From Antedon mediterranea (lineage: Eukaryota; Echinodermata; Crinoidea; Comatulida; Antedonidae), in contig NC_092674.1 of assembly GCF_964355755.1 (NCBI RefSeq), forward strand, positions 10,361,001-10,425,000: 64,000 nucleotides of DNA, in the 5' to 3' direction. Below are positions 23,444 through 37,200 of the stretch, piece by piece. A program made the translations under genes and the position numbers. Under the pieces are notes generated by a model. The model made no database searches. It was not told where the DNA came from and saw only the letters and a list, made by a program, of their open reading frames with translations. Numbering within the stretch: the first letter of the stretch is position 1; each line of letters opens with the position of its first letter.

Positions 23444-23694
23444 TATTGTAAATTCCCATTTCTAGTGTCTATTGTTCAATATGGGTGTTCATGTCAGACC
23501 TGTCGGCTTCTATTATTAATGTATAATATTAAAATATTTGTTTGTCTGAAAGTTTACAGACAACATATGTCATGGGACCAGGAGACCACATGTCTGTATT
23601 CACATTAGACTGATGATTCATTAGGACCTGAAAGTTGTATCAAACACTACTTATATTCTAAGACATGATAAGCTCTCTCGGACAATGAAATTAC

Positions 23695-24035
23695 AAATTA
23701 CCCAATACCCGATTCACAAACACATGTACAAAAATCTAACAAAATGGAACGTATTGTAAGAAATTGTTACCTTGATACAAACATGTGAAAGCGTTTTCGC
23801 GTTATATTACTGTAAAATCTTTAGAGGCGTCAGCAAAGGCTGTAAGGATGACACCCTGAAATTATAAACTATTAATTAATACCCGTACACGTACACAAAT
23901 CTTACAAAATGTAACATATTGAGTATGTGGATGCGTTTCTGTGTTTTATGCATCGATGAAAAGTCTCAGAAAGAGTTGGTAATTTTTACATGCCTCAGCA
24001 AGGCCTGTAAAGATTACATTGATGTAACGTTAGTA
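23695..24035 (+). repeat. Diverged tandem duplication, about 180 bp
   Basis: ACAAAAATCTAACAAAATGG ... GGCGTCAGCAAAGGCTGTAA recurs as ACACAAATCTTACAAAATGT ... TGCCTCAGCAAGGCCTGTAA about 180 bp later. A third partial piece (ACAAACATGTGAAAGAATTG) is near 24090. Confidence 0.6.
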
Positions 24036-25156
24036 ACACAGCGATATCTCTATGTGTGTATATTTCTAATAAGTTTTTTATACTGCATGACAAACATGTG
24101 AAAGAATTGTACTCAGTAAGGTCTGTGAATCAGGTACCAGACTAGTAGACATATTTGACTAGCCCTTCAAATTGCTCACAAAATATCTACACACACTGAA
24201 TGGATAGAAACAGCAAGGAGTCCGAGGAGCTAGATCGCATATTGTGTTGCTTTAAATTAGCAAACTGATTCAAACCAACTTCAGACATAAATTGGAATGG
24301 GCCATCTCTTTGCTACAAAATAGATCTTATCCAAGTGACAAGTTTAAATTGGATTTAGACTTTGTCTTGAAATACAAAGAAAACTAATAAGTCATTGTTA
24401 TATATTCACAATCCCACAAATAATGAGTAAAATCCATGGTTTAATTTCTAAATAAAACAGAATTTAAACTTTTAATGCTAAAAATAAATTACATTTCACA
24501 CTGTTTGGATACACTTAAAAGCACAATATTAAAGAATCCATATTTACTATGTCACAATTTCATATGAAAAATAGTATTCAAGTCTTTGTAAATTTGATTT
24601 TTCCATTATTTAATTTGTACTTTTTTTTAAGACTGTTTAAATTAACAACAGTCTATATTAATAATAATAATAACATTCATAGAAAGTTGTATCTAATTTA
24701 CAATTACATATTCATGATTTGACATAAATTTGTATAAAAATCCATAATTCATAAATCAGCCCTGACTATCTAAGTTCATTTTCCCACATTTTAAACAGTT
24801 TTCCTATGCTAAATATTAATGCCTGGAGTAAGAGGCTAAAGACTTGTTGTACCTGGACAAAGAGTCTATCTTCAGGCAGTCACAACACACTGAAGAGGGC
24901 TTTCAACACAAGACAAAATGTACAATCTTCCCACTTTAAGGAAGTTTAAAATTAATAAGTAAATCATCTACAGTGTGTTGAAATGAATACTCCAGATTAT
25001 ACCCTAAAATCTACACAAATAAGAATTAGTTTTGTTATGACCAAAACTTAAAAAAAAAAAACGAGTAAATATTCACATAGTTACAATTATGATTCGTTAG
25101 GTGGTTTACAAACTTTGTCCCTGGTATTCATTATCATCAGCAAAAGACAGCATCCA
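24036..25156. other. Probable 3' UTR / downstream region of GLYR1
   Basis: Directly downstream of the GLYR1 stop. AT-rich with no open frame of note. No unambiguous AATAAA on the minus strand in the first kilobase. Confidence 0.4.
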
Positions 25157-25231
25157 TCACTGAATCAGTACTTTGTATACAGAAGACATGTCACTCTCTG
25201 AATGACCTTTGCCCTTCGCCCTCTTGAATAA
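25157..25231 (-). CDS. GLYR1: GLYR1 coding exon 14 (C terminus and stop)
   Basis: Encodes [20 protein letters not shown] and a last VLIQ before TGA (25157-25159). Matches human [20 protein letters not shown]. The 3' UTR continues to lower coordinates; I cannot place its poly(A) site with confidence. Confidence 0.97.
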   Translation of the reverse strand, partial: LFKRAKGKGHSESDMSSVYKVLIQ

Positions 25232-28200
25232 CTAAAAAAAATAATATGTTCAACATAAGTAAATAATTTCCATACACATTTATAACTAATTTGCTAAATG
25301 TTTAGCTGTAGCACAAAGTAAAAAAAAAGAAAGTAAAAAGACCACCTGACCAAAAGAAAACTGGATAAACCAAATAAAAAAAGACTAAAAATGAAAAAAA
25401 CCATCCTACTCAAAACAGAAAAATTTAGAAACAAATCGTGGAAAGCGTAACGCCGGAATAACGGAATACACTTCAACAATAGAGGGATAGAAGTAACAGG
25501 TATTGCTAAATTCTGCGAACCTCCAAAAAACATAGCAAACCCCATTGAACCAACATAAAATTTACTGAATCGTGTAGTGTATCTACACACCTAATGTCAA
25601 TGTCTACAAATCCTTAATTCCAGGAATAGCAAAATACATTTTTTTAATGTTTTTTGCACATTATCACATCCACAATGTTATCGTTAACGTCCTAAACAGA
25701 CCATGTCTATTAATTTTCAGAAAAATCGATATATTGGTGATGCCCAAAAACGTATTAATCTCTTTTATTAGCGATAAAAAAGTTAACTCTGAAACCAGAA
25801 AGTCTTGGATTTTGTTTGTTTTCTTTATCGTTAATTATTTAACAATTATAGCATAGTTAAAAGTAAATTTGAATTAATTATATTCTATAATTAATAACCA
25901 TTTTATTATTTATCATGCAATACTAATAAAATTTCTATAATTCATAATATGTATAGTCATAATGAATTTTAAATGATTTATGACTTATTAATAAATACAT
26001 AATTATACTATAGACATGGATTTTCTCACTAGCCAATTAGGCGAAGCTGGTAAACATGCATTTTCTTTCTTTACTATTTTATTTTTATATTTTCTTTTAA
26101 TCAATCTAACAGGTTTATATATATATATATATTTACCTTTATATAAAAAAACATCCCAGGGCACTTATTTATTGCTTGAATAAATGCACCCTCCCCCCCC
26201 CCCCCACCTAATTTCATATAAACACAACAATGTATTGACATTTCTTTTTGTAGTAGAATTGATTCGACTGCAGGTGATTTTTTAACTTACCAAGCATGTT
26301 GATACAATTTATACTGTAAAATTATGTTTTTTTTAATTATGTTTATTTTAATATATATATTTTTTTAAATTTTATTTTTCACCCAAAACATAACCAAAAA
26401 CTCTCCTGAACAATAAATATCCCAGACCATTTATTCGAATAAATGTAACAATTATACGATGTTAATTAATTTTACTAAGCTGCCTAGTACAAACATACAT
26501 CTTATTTACTAGCTAAAGCGTGGTTCCCACTAGCGACGCAACGCAAGGACGTAACGTAACGCAAGTGAATTGACCAATCACAAGCGATGGCTTATTCGCT
26601 TGTGATTGCTAACTGTCTATAACTTCGCTTGTCATTGGTTAAAACGCTTGCGTTGCGTTTACGTCCTTGTGTTACGTTCTAGTGGGAACCAAGCTTCCCT
26701 GAGCTTATTGGGCTGTAAATGTGTTCTCATAAAAAGTTATGTAATTGCAATGTTAGATAGGTTGCTGTATCATTGGAGTATGCTTACCTCATTAGCTGAT
26801 GCAGCTACTGGTAATGTTTGGTCTGATTGGTCACCCATTGCTAATGCTAATCTCATGTCTTTTTGTTGATGTTTCAAAGGGAAGGCTGGTGGAAAAATGT
26901 TATTAATGATACCTGAAAAATAAAAACAATGTTATCTTGTTAGAATCTTGTTTTGTCAGCTGAACTATGAATTCAATGAAATGATAAAGTACATAGGAAT
27001 GTAAAACAGCAACAGAAAAAGAATGGTAATAGATTAACAGGGAATAACGTCACCATTTTAGCATAGCAAAAACTATACAAAACTATCTTACTGCTAGGTA
27101 TACATTTATAAAATTTATAGCAAAACAATCAATATGAAAAAGGTACTGTATGTTCTATAACTAAAAATTTGATTAGCAATTATTTTCAATCAAAATTTTA
27201 AAATTTTTCTAGAATAAGTCAATAATTTATAGTATAATTTTTATTATAGCCAAATTCTGTATACAGTTGTAACACTGCATCACACGTGATGCCTGTATGT
27301 TAAATTTTAGAAGACACCAAACTCAAAGTCACCTTTGAAACAAGTTTTATGTTTGTTTTATCAATAATTAGATTCAATTTTTATTAATATACTATTTACT
27401 GTAATTCACACAAAATAGACAAAGCGGTTTTTAATTGCAGTGAGAGATTGTATGCAGGTGATGAACACAGTAAGAAAGGTTTGAAAGACAGTTAATGCCT
27501 GTAGAGAAAGGCCTGAACGTAACAAGGTAAATTACACATAATTTATTCATCCTCCAAAAGTTGGTATTTTTAACATGTTCAAGTACCAACAACAGGATGG
27601 TAGTAATTACACAATTATGGGAATAATAAACGATAAGCTTAATTTAGCATAATAATATTCAAATACACAAGTGAGGAATGACTTATCAATCAAGGACATA
27701 TATTAATTGTAATTGTTTCAAGAATTTGACACTTCCAATAATGCATGCAAGTGAATTAGTTAATGCATAAAGTTATTATACTACAACTAGGTCTGGTTTA
27801 TACTAAAAATAAATACTGTATGTAATATGGTATTTTCTTAATACTATTGGTATATTTGCAGCATAAATGAACACTTATTTAAATGCAAAAGTACTTCCAG
27901 TACACCAAAGATTATAACAAGGACAAACTTTTAAAATTGACTCGATTATCTTTACCATGTTTATTGAGAAAGTATTTGCAGTTTTCCAAATTCGCGAAAG
28001 GTAGTCAAGTTGCGAAAGTGGATCAATAACATTTCTTAAACCCTGTCTACAGTATCCAACTTTATGTGACAACAAAATGGGATATGCCTATATATGGACA
28101 TGATGCCATATCACTATCATATTTGGTCATATCACTAGGCCTACCATATTTTGGCACATTGCATCTTTTTTTGTCAAACTAGTTTGACTAGCTTTAGAAA

Positions 28201-31200
28201 GGTCTCAAATTGTTTTGAATTTAAATTGACTTCTGAATACTGTACACAAAGGAGGTTTACTATATTAAAAAAATGTTCAACATACCTTTTCCTTTTCCAC
28301 GAAATAACGGGCATGACATGGCACCGAGGTCAATGACTTCTAAGAGGTCAGCTTGATTAAGTCCTGCCTTCTCTGCTAATGCCATTCCTTCTGAGAAGCC
28401 AGCTACCACGCTACCCATTATCATATTGAGTACAAGCTTCATCCTTGCACCGTTTCCGGCATCACCTAAAAAAAATTGAATGTCACTCTTATTTTTCTAG
28501 GTCTATGGCACCTTTAACTTAATTGTAAAGGATAAATAGACATGGTAATGGATAAACACCTCAAATACAATGGATGGATAGACACTAAAGGATGGATAGA
28601 CAGCAGAATGATGCATAAACACCAGAATGATGGATAGACACTAAAGGATGGATAGACACCTAAAGGATGGATAGACACCAAAAGGATGGATAGACAACAG
28701 AATGATGGATAGACACTAAAGGATGGATAGACACCAGAATGATGGATAGACACTAAAGGATGGAGAGACAGCAGAATGATGCATAGACACCAGAATGATG
28801 GATAGACACTAAAGGATGGATAGACACCAGAATGATGGATAGACACTAAAGGATGGATAGACACCAGAATGATGGATAGACACTAAAGGATGGATAGACA
28901 CCAGAATGATGGATAGACACTAAAGGATGGATAGACACCAGAATGATGGATAGACACTAAAGGATGGATAGACACCAGAATGATGGATAGACACTAAAGG
29001 ATGGATAGACACCAGAATGATGGATAGACACTAAAGGATGGATAGACACCAGAATGATGGATAGACACTAAAGGATGGATAGACACCAGAATGATGGATA
29101 GACACCAAAGGATGGATAGACACCAGAATGATGGATATACACTAAAGGATGGATAGACACCAGAATGATGGATAGACACTAAAGGATGGATAGACACCAG
29201 AATGATGGATAGACACTAAAGGATGGAGAGACAGCAGAATGATGCATAGACACCAGAATGATGGATAGACACTAAAGGATGGATAGACACCAGAATGATG
29301 GATAGACACTAAAGGATGGATAGACACCAGAATGATGGATAGACACTAAAGGATGGATAGACACCAGAATGATGGATAGACACTAAAGGATGGATAGACA
29401 CCAGAATGATGGATAGACACTAAAGGATGGATAGACACCAGAATGATGGATAGACACTAAAGGATGGATAGACACCAGAATGATGGATAGACACTAAAGG
29501 ATGGATAGACACCAGAATGATGGATAGACACTAAAGGATGGAGAGACAGCAGAATGATGCATAGACACCAGAATGATGGATAGACACTAAAGGATGGATA
29601 GACACTAAAGGATGGATAGACACCAGAATGATGGATAGACACTAAAGGATGGATAGACACCAGAATGATGGATAGACACTAAAGGATGGATAGACACCAG
29701 AATGATGGATAGACACTAAAGGATGGATAGACACCAGAATGATGGATAGACACCAAAGGATGGATAGACACCAGAATGATGGATAGACACTAAAGGATGG
29801 ATAGACACCAGAATGATGGATAGACACTAAAGGATGGATAGACACCAGAATGATGGATAGACACTAAAGGATGGAGAGACAGCAGAATGATGCATAGACA
29901 CCAGAATGATGGATAGACACTAAAGGATGGATAGACACCAGAATGATGGATAGACACTAAAGGATGGATAGACACCAGAATGATGGATAGACACTAAAGG
30001 ATGGATAGACACCAGAATGATGGATAGACACTAAAGGATGGATAGACACCAGAATGATGGATAGACACTAAAGGATGGATAGACACCAGAATGATGGATA
30101 GACACTAAAGGATGGATAGACACCAGAATGATGGATAGACACTAAAGGATGGATAGACACCAGAATGATGGATAGACACTAAAGGATGGAGAGACAGCAG
30201 AATGATGCATAGACACCAGAATGATGGATAGACACTAAAGGATGGATAGACACTAAAGGATGGATAGACACCAGAATGATGGATAGACACTAAAGGATGG
30301 ATAGACACCAGAATGATGGATAGACACTAAAGGATGGATAGACACTAAAGGATGGATAGACACCAGAATGATGGATAGACACTAAAGGATGGATAGACAC
30401 CAGAATGATGGATAGACACTAAAGGATGGATAGACACTAAAGGATGGATAGACACTAAAGGATGGATAGACACTAAAGGATGGATAGACACCAAAGGCGG
30501 ATTACTATAGTATAAAAGACTCTTAACTGATGGTCTTAAAACCAGCTTTATCAGATAGACAGTCTTTCTAAACCCACCCCTGTCAGACCATTGCTATAAA
30601 ACAGTCTACTTAACAAATTGAGGCTGCACTTTACATTTAATGTTCGTCACACTTGCTCAATTTACAATCATAACAGTGTATACATTTATACGCGAGAAAA
30701 TCTATTCTAGGCCTAATATATAAGAATATAATCACAGTTATTATTTTATTTAACACTTAAAATTTGTATAATTGGTTGTATTTCACGATCAATAATACGT
30801 ATACCTATAAGCAACGAAAAGAGGGGTTTTAATACTCCTTCGAATAGGCTTTAATTTTAAACACTGCTTACAGGTTAGACCGCGGTCTATAATAGAGAGT
30901 ACTTGCTACATCATAAATTATAGCCATTTATAGACTGCTTATAGCAAACCGCCCCAGAAGGATGAATAGATGCCAGAAGGATGAATAGACGCCAGAAGGA
31001 TGAATAGACGCCAGAAGGATGAATAGATGCCAGAAGGATAAATAGATGCCAGAAGGATGAATAGATGCAAGAAGGATGAATAGATGCCAGAAGGATAAAT
31101 AGATGCCAGAAGGATGAATAGACGCCAGAAGGATGAATAGTAAACTCCTTTACTACTAGTTTCCCGAACTAAACTGAATTGCAACCAGGTTGACACATTA

Positions 31201-34200
31201 TTAATTTAAAAATATTTACCTAAAAAGAATGATTTCTTGCCCATAGCAGCGAAGCACGATTGACATTCATCGTATAATTCTTTATCACCCGCTGCCATAA
31301 ATATTAGATTGCCCTCTACTGCTGGCTGGATGCTGCCCGACACAGGTGCTTCTAAAAACCGCCCTCCTTTATTTGATATAGCCTAAAGCACAAAATAAAT
31401 GAATAATTATCAGTGATAGGTAAAATACAAATAAAGGCAAGATTGTACAGCAAAACCAAAAGAAAATGTTACCAGGGTTTCACCAGCATGTCATGAGTGT
31501 GGTCAGCAATTTAGGGTTTGCAGTTTTCAAAATGCTATGATACAACATAACAATGGTAAAGCAAATTGAAAGCCTTTGTCTATCATTTTGTAGTTAGCAT
31601 GCTCATTGTCTAGCCAGTGACAATTGTTCTTCAACCCCACCATAGACTTCTAATTATAATGTGTGCATAACTAAAATGTAAAATATTTGTAGGCCTAGGT
31701 GTATAAAAAAAATTAGTGGTGGCCAGCCTTATGAAAGTTGGTGGTCGGAAATTATGAATTGCTGACCAACGCAACAAGAACCCTGTGTTTTAACTCTCTA
31801 CACTTCTTGTGACACTAATATATTTTAAATCATGGCTGTATGCACAATAAATTTAAAATAAGTACCTCGTCACAAACAGCCAAGTCTAAGTTAAGTCTAG
31901 ATTAATACCAATTGAGGTAACTCAAACTTAGCTCCTCTTAATCTACCAAAATATAATATAACTTGCACTATGTGAGTGTAAAATCCTTTCTGTCTGTTTT
32001 ACTTTACTTTTCATTGTTTTGATTTAGCTTTGTGCTTATTTTATTTGTATCTCCATTGAGATCCAGCCACATAGGATTTATACTATAAATTGTGATCTAA
32101 TCAATCTTACCTCCGATACACCTGTGACCGTCCCTATATCAACAGTTGTACAGTCAACCAATGCTTTACCTTCCTTCATTTCGTCTAACACACCCTTTTC
32201 ACCAAAACAAATCTGCAAAAAATGAATATAACACTTATAAAAATCAAATTAAAAACTTATCGATCGGCTCTACTTATACAATATATACAGTAAGTAGTAA
32301 ACATTTTTAGAAAGGGAACAAAGAACTTCATTATATAGGCTATTCTAAGCTGTATTGTGCCTTTATTATTTGTCTATATTTTTCAACATGTATCTAATAG
32401 TATACCAATTTACCCTTACAACATTATGTTAATGCATAAAAAACTAATATGATAAATTAAAAATATTGCATAGCTCCCTCTATATTTTGAAAATTATACA
32501 CATTTTCACTCTTGTTTAATAGATGAATGCTGTAATTTTAGTAATTGCTAACATTTTAACATAAGTAAATTCAAAGAACTTATGTACTATTTCTAAACCT
32601 ACTTATGTATAATTAGGTATTATATATAATTTGTTGTATATATTATTTTTCTTTGTTGCAATCTCTCTATTGTTTCTTTGTTCCACTATTGTTATGTAAT
32701 TCATTGTAATACAAACCAGGCCTTGTCTTTTGAAAATCATAGGTGTGCTACAAATTGCACTCCTCAATACATTCAGGGGTGCTGTAGGTGTGCTGTTTGT
32801 ATTTTGGTGTGTAGAAGTTTACCAAATTTAAGCGTGTGGTAAATCGCACTCCTCAAGGGCAGTTTAGTAGTGTGTTAGGTGAGTGATCGCACTCACTCGC
32901 CTTAAAAGACAAGGCCTGCAAACAATAACTACAGTATGAAACAGCAATATAGCACTTTATACAATTGATCAGTATTACTACTTGTTACACAGGAAAAAAA
33001 ATACAGTACAGTACAAAGCAGTGAGATGGACAGAAAAAAAAGGTTATGTTGGCATAACTAACCGACCCATGGGTAGGTAAATAATTATTTTTTTTTAATT
33101 CATATTTTATTTTTCTTAAAAATAAATAAAATGTTAGGGTAGGGCGGATTTTTAAATTTTTGGCCCTATGGTATTATGTGCGGTATAGTACGGTTATGCT
33201 ACCTTAATTTAGTGTTAGACACTACTTATTCTATCTGTAGTTAGTCTTTAATAGTGGGCTTTCAGATCAGGATGGTAGACGAAATTTATACAAAATATGC
33301 ACATGCGTATATGCCCAGTATAATCCACTTACTATGCCTAGTTGTGGCTCGTTAATTATCGTCCCCATCGTTTACTGTCCTGATACAAAAGCCCCCATTT
33401 ATTGCAACCAAAAAACCATTATACTGTCCCTGAGTGCTGGATACCTGACCATAAGGTGGTCAACCTTTAGTTCCTTTTGCAAATTTTACTCCTTAAGATG
33501 GTTCAAGCATACCAAAAAGGTTGAGATATTCTCAACCATACTTATTTCCTTTTGGAAATAAACACATCATCAACATATCATCCCTTACTTTACGAGATAT
33601 ATTTTATAATAATATGACATTTAACAAATAAATACTTACAGCTCTGAGTGCCTCAGGATCAGAGACCATTGAGAACGTGATATCAGAGTTCTTTACAACA
33701 TCTGCTATACTATCACCCAATACAGCTCCTGCTTTCACTGCTTCAGCACACTGCAAGAAAATATAAAAATAATGAATGTTTATGATCGCTATGGTACAAT
33801 TAATTTCATGAGGTGAAAGATGAATAAAAAGTACTATTACATGATCGTTAAATAGTCAGTACTATTGAACACCATGTGACCCTCGATCATCCAATCAAAT
33901 GACACTATGAAAGGAATTTAGGTGTATATAGCATAAGATGGCCTATTAATCATGATCTCTGTTGCTCATGCATACCATATTGAGAACTAAGCTGTTGAAG
34001 CGTACCACGCCAAGGGTGTTAAAGGCCAAGTGCGGGCAAAAAAAAAACCTAACTACTGATAAAAAGTCTTCCTGGTTTTTATGGAAGAATTTTGCCAAAT
34101 TTTGTATTTGACCATATTAAGGGAAATTCATGTTTTTTCGTCTCGATTTCTGTTACAAATATTTGATTTATGTACAATTAACCAAATATTATATTTAAAA

Positions 34201-37200
34201 TTCATGCCTGTACCTGAGCTTTGAAGATTTGCTATTTAATCAAATTTGAACCATTTGTATGCATATACTGTGTAGGTTGCCTGCATATAAAGGCTCGGGG
34301 TATCTTAATTGGGACGGCTTTTTTTCATCTTTGGCTTTAGGTCAGTCTACACCGCAGGAAACGGGTCATTCCGCTGATGAAGTCAGTCAGTTTTTCTTCA
34401 ATTTGTTTTATCTAACTTTGTTCACAGAAGGTGACAGACTACAGACATGAACTCTAGTTTTTACAAAAACCTATCAACACCAAACTTTGTTATACCATTT
34501 CTTCATTTTTAAATATCATGTTTATGCTTTACATAAAATTGCAAGAGAAAAGATATTTTACATTGTGAGAAGTTACCTCTTATATTTAGTTATGGGCAAA
34601 AGTAAATAAAGGCTTTTGCTACACCTCCTTTTAGTAAGAAAAACGATATTAAAAAGGCTAACCCATCTAAAGCAACCATCTCTTTAATGTCACTATCAAT
34701 AGCACCCTCTATAGCCAGTTAGCTTGGGAAATGAAAGTGAATAAAAGTGCATGACACACGATTGGTTAGAAAAATTACCAAAATAAAATTGTTGGAATTT
34801 CAAATCGAAAAAGTTGTCACAATTGTAATGTACTGGTGTTAAAATAACAGAAATAAAAAAACATACAAAACATTCATAGAAACAATAAATAATATTTTCT
34901 ATAAATCCCAACAGAGTAGTTTACCCTATAAACAAATGGAATAATCTAAAAACACCTCCATTCAGTACTAACACAAAGAGTAGTGGAATCGTGAACAATA
35001 TCTGTGACTAATGCAAAATAGCACACGAACCACTTTCCATTTCCTCACACGCTTGTGTGAATAATACACGCTGCATTAGTACAAGAAAAAACAGGCCGGC
35101 ACTGGGTGACAGATACCATGTGGTACACACAGCACGGTAAGAACATGGATTTACTGGGTAAGTATGGGTAGTGATGAGGGGGTTGAATAGGCTTAGGAAT
35201 TAAAGACGTAGTTGGTTTATTGTGATGTAAATCAGCTTGGAGACTGGTCTTGTCAGCACCTATTGTGTGAGGACTTGAATTAAAAAAGAATAGGTTTAAA
35301 GCTGAATGTAAACAGGAGAGACAATGTTTGGATAACGGGTAAAGTTGGCATTTTTATCATTCAACATTTAAGTTTAATAAACGTATTGCTGCTATTGATA
35401 AACGGTACATTGAATTTAAGTAAGTTTTTAAAATTGAAATTTTCATAATTTATATAAAAATCTCTTAAGAAAAAAAATATATAGTACGTAATTCATAATT
35501 AAAAAGTTACAAACAATCATAAAATTACTCATATAATATTTGGATAATCTCCAGGGGCTTATTAGGATGTGTGTAATAAGACATTATTACTGTACAAGGG
35601 CAACCAACTTTTTCATGAGTAATAAACTCAATTGACCAATATTATTAGAGTTACATTATCTCAAAATATCTACATTATTCATTAATGAGTTTTGAACTAT
35701 AAATGCAAATTGTTTGTACTGTTTTAACACATTTAGATGAACTTATCTAATGGCGGACGATTATTTTATATGAGTACACATTAAAGGTATATCCAGTGGT
35801 ACAGTGTGGGGTTGAGCATGCTTGCATTGTAAAACCTACAAGTCTTGGCTGTGGAACAGCATAGTTGTCATGACAACAATAACTAATATCTAAACCTCAT
35901 ACAAAACATGGGTTTGTCAACAGACCAACTACCTATTGGATAAAAATCATCAACAATCATAAAATAGTACTGTAGTGTAAAACAAAAACTTTCTGCACGC
36001 CTAATATGGCGCACCAGAAATGGCCTATCCTACTATAACAATATTTCACATTTTGCCTACAGTACATACGAACAGATTAAGGTATATTTTGTACTAACTA
36101 TAATACAAAATCTGGTAAATTTGGCTAGATAATCTTCGATCCTATGTACAGTATCATGTGAGCTAGTTAAAAATTAATTCCAGAATGTCCATTATTCAGG
36201 GGACACCACTATTCAAGGAAATCCTTAATTAAGGGGACACTTTGTTGAATCTCAAAGGTGTTCCTAATAGAGGTCTACAACGTACGGCTTTCTCATTAAT
36301 TAATGCATTTAAAAAACCAAAAATGAACTGTTGAATTATTCATGTGGTACATATTAAATGTATCGCGTTGATAAAATGAAGTTTCTAATTAGATCATTCT
36401 AATTAATACCTCTTAATTCGTTTTTAATTATTAGGATAGAACCGTCAATTTAAATGACCCAAAGGATCTAAATCTAGGCCACCAGGGAATTGAACATAAG
36501 ACTTCTAGATTTGATAACCCTGCTCTAATACCATAAACCTGTCATTCTAACATACAAACACATCACCAGGGAGAAGGTACATTACTAAACACTAACGTTT
36601 CTGGGTTGAAATTAGGAGAAACGAAAGAAAGCAATTTAACCCGTACTGTAGATTTAATGGACAAGTACGCCTAAAGAAAAACAAATATCACCTTTGACCT
36701 AAAAAAATGTCTTATCTTTCAAATTAATTTCTCTCTGTATTATTAGTAAATGTACAAACAGTAGTATATTGATTCTTTGGACTTATTACTCAAAAGCAAT
36801 TGAAGTCAATTTGAAATGATTGGTTAGCAACCAAGGAGATCTTGTCGTGGTTTATAACTTGTGTAATTGCAATAAGTATATGACTCCTTCAACAAATACA
36901 TTTCTAAATTGTGCTATTTCCCCATTCCGGGTTCTCCATTCAATACAAGATCATAAATTATTTCTGATAAAAATCAAATACAATTATTGGTGAAATTAAT
37001 AAAAATAAAAGATATCTTTAGAACAAAATTATATCACTGTGTAATAAAACACGGTCTGAAATGATTTTGGGGTAATGAAAATAAAAAAATTCCCAACAGT
37101 TGGACCACTAAAAAGTGCATAAACATTTAAAACGAATTAAAATCCTATTGAAGAAAAACAGAGGATTAATCAGAGTTGGTTAATACTGCAAGTCAACAAT

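Noticed and set aside
28514-30308. Series of minus-strand frames repeating [17 protein letters not shown]
   Set aside because: Translations of the 37-bp minisatellite; identical copies recur at 648 bp because of the higher-order repeat.
28529-31140. CRISPR-like array
   Set aside because: Repeats are directly abutting with no unique spacers, in a eukaryotic intron; these are minisatellites.
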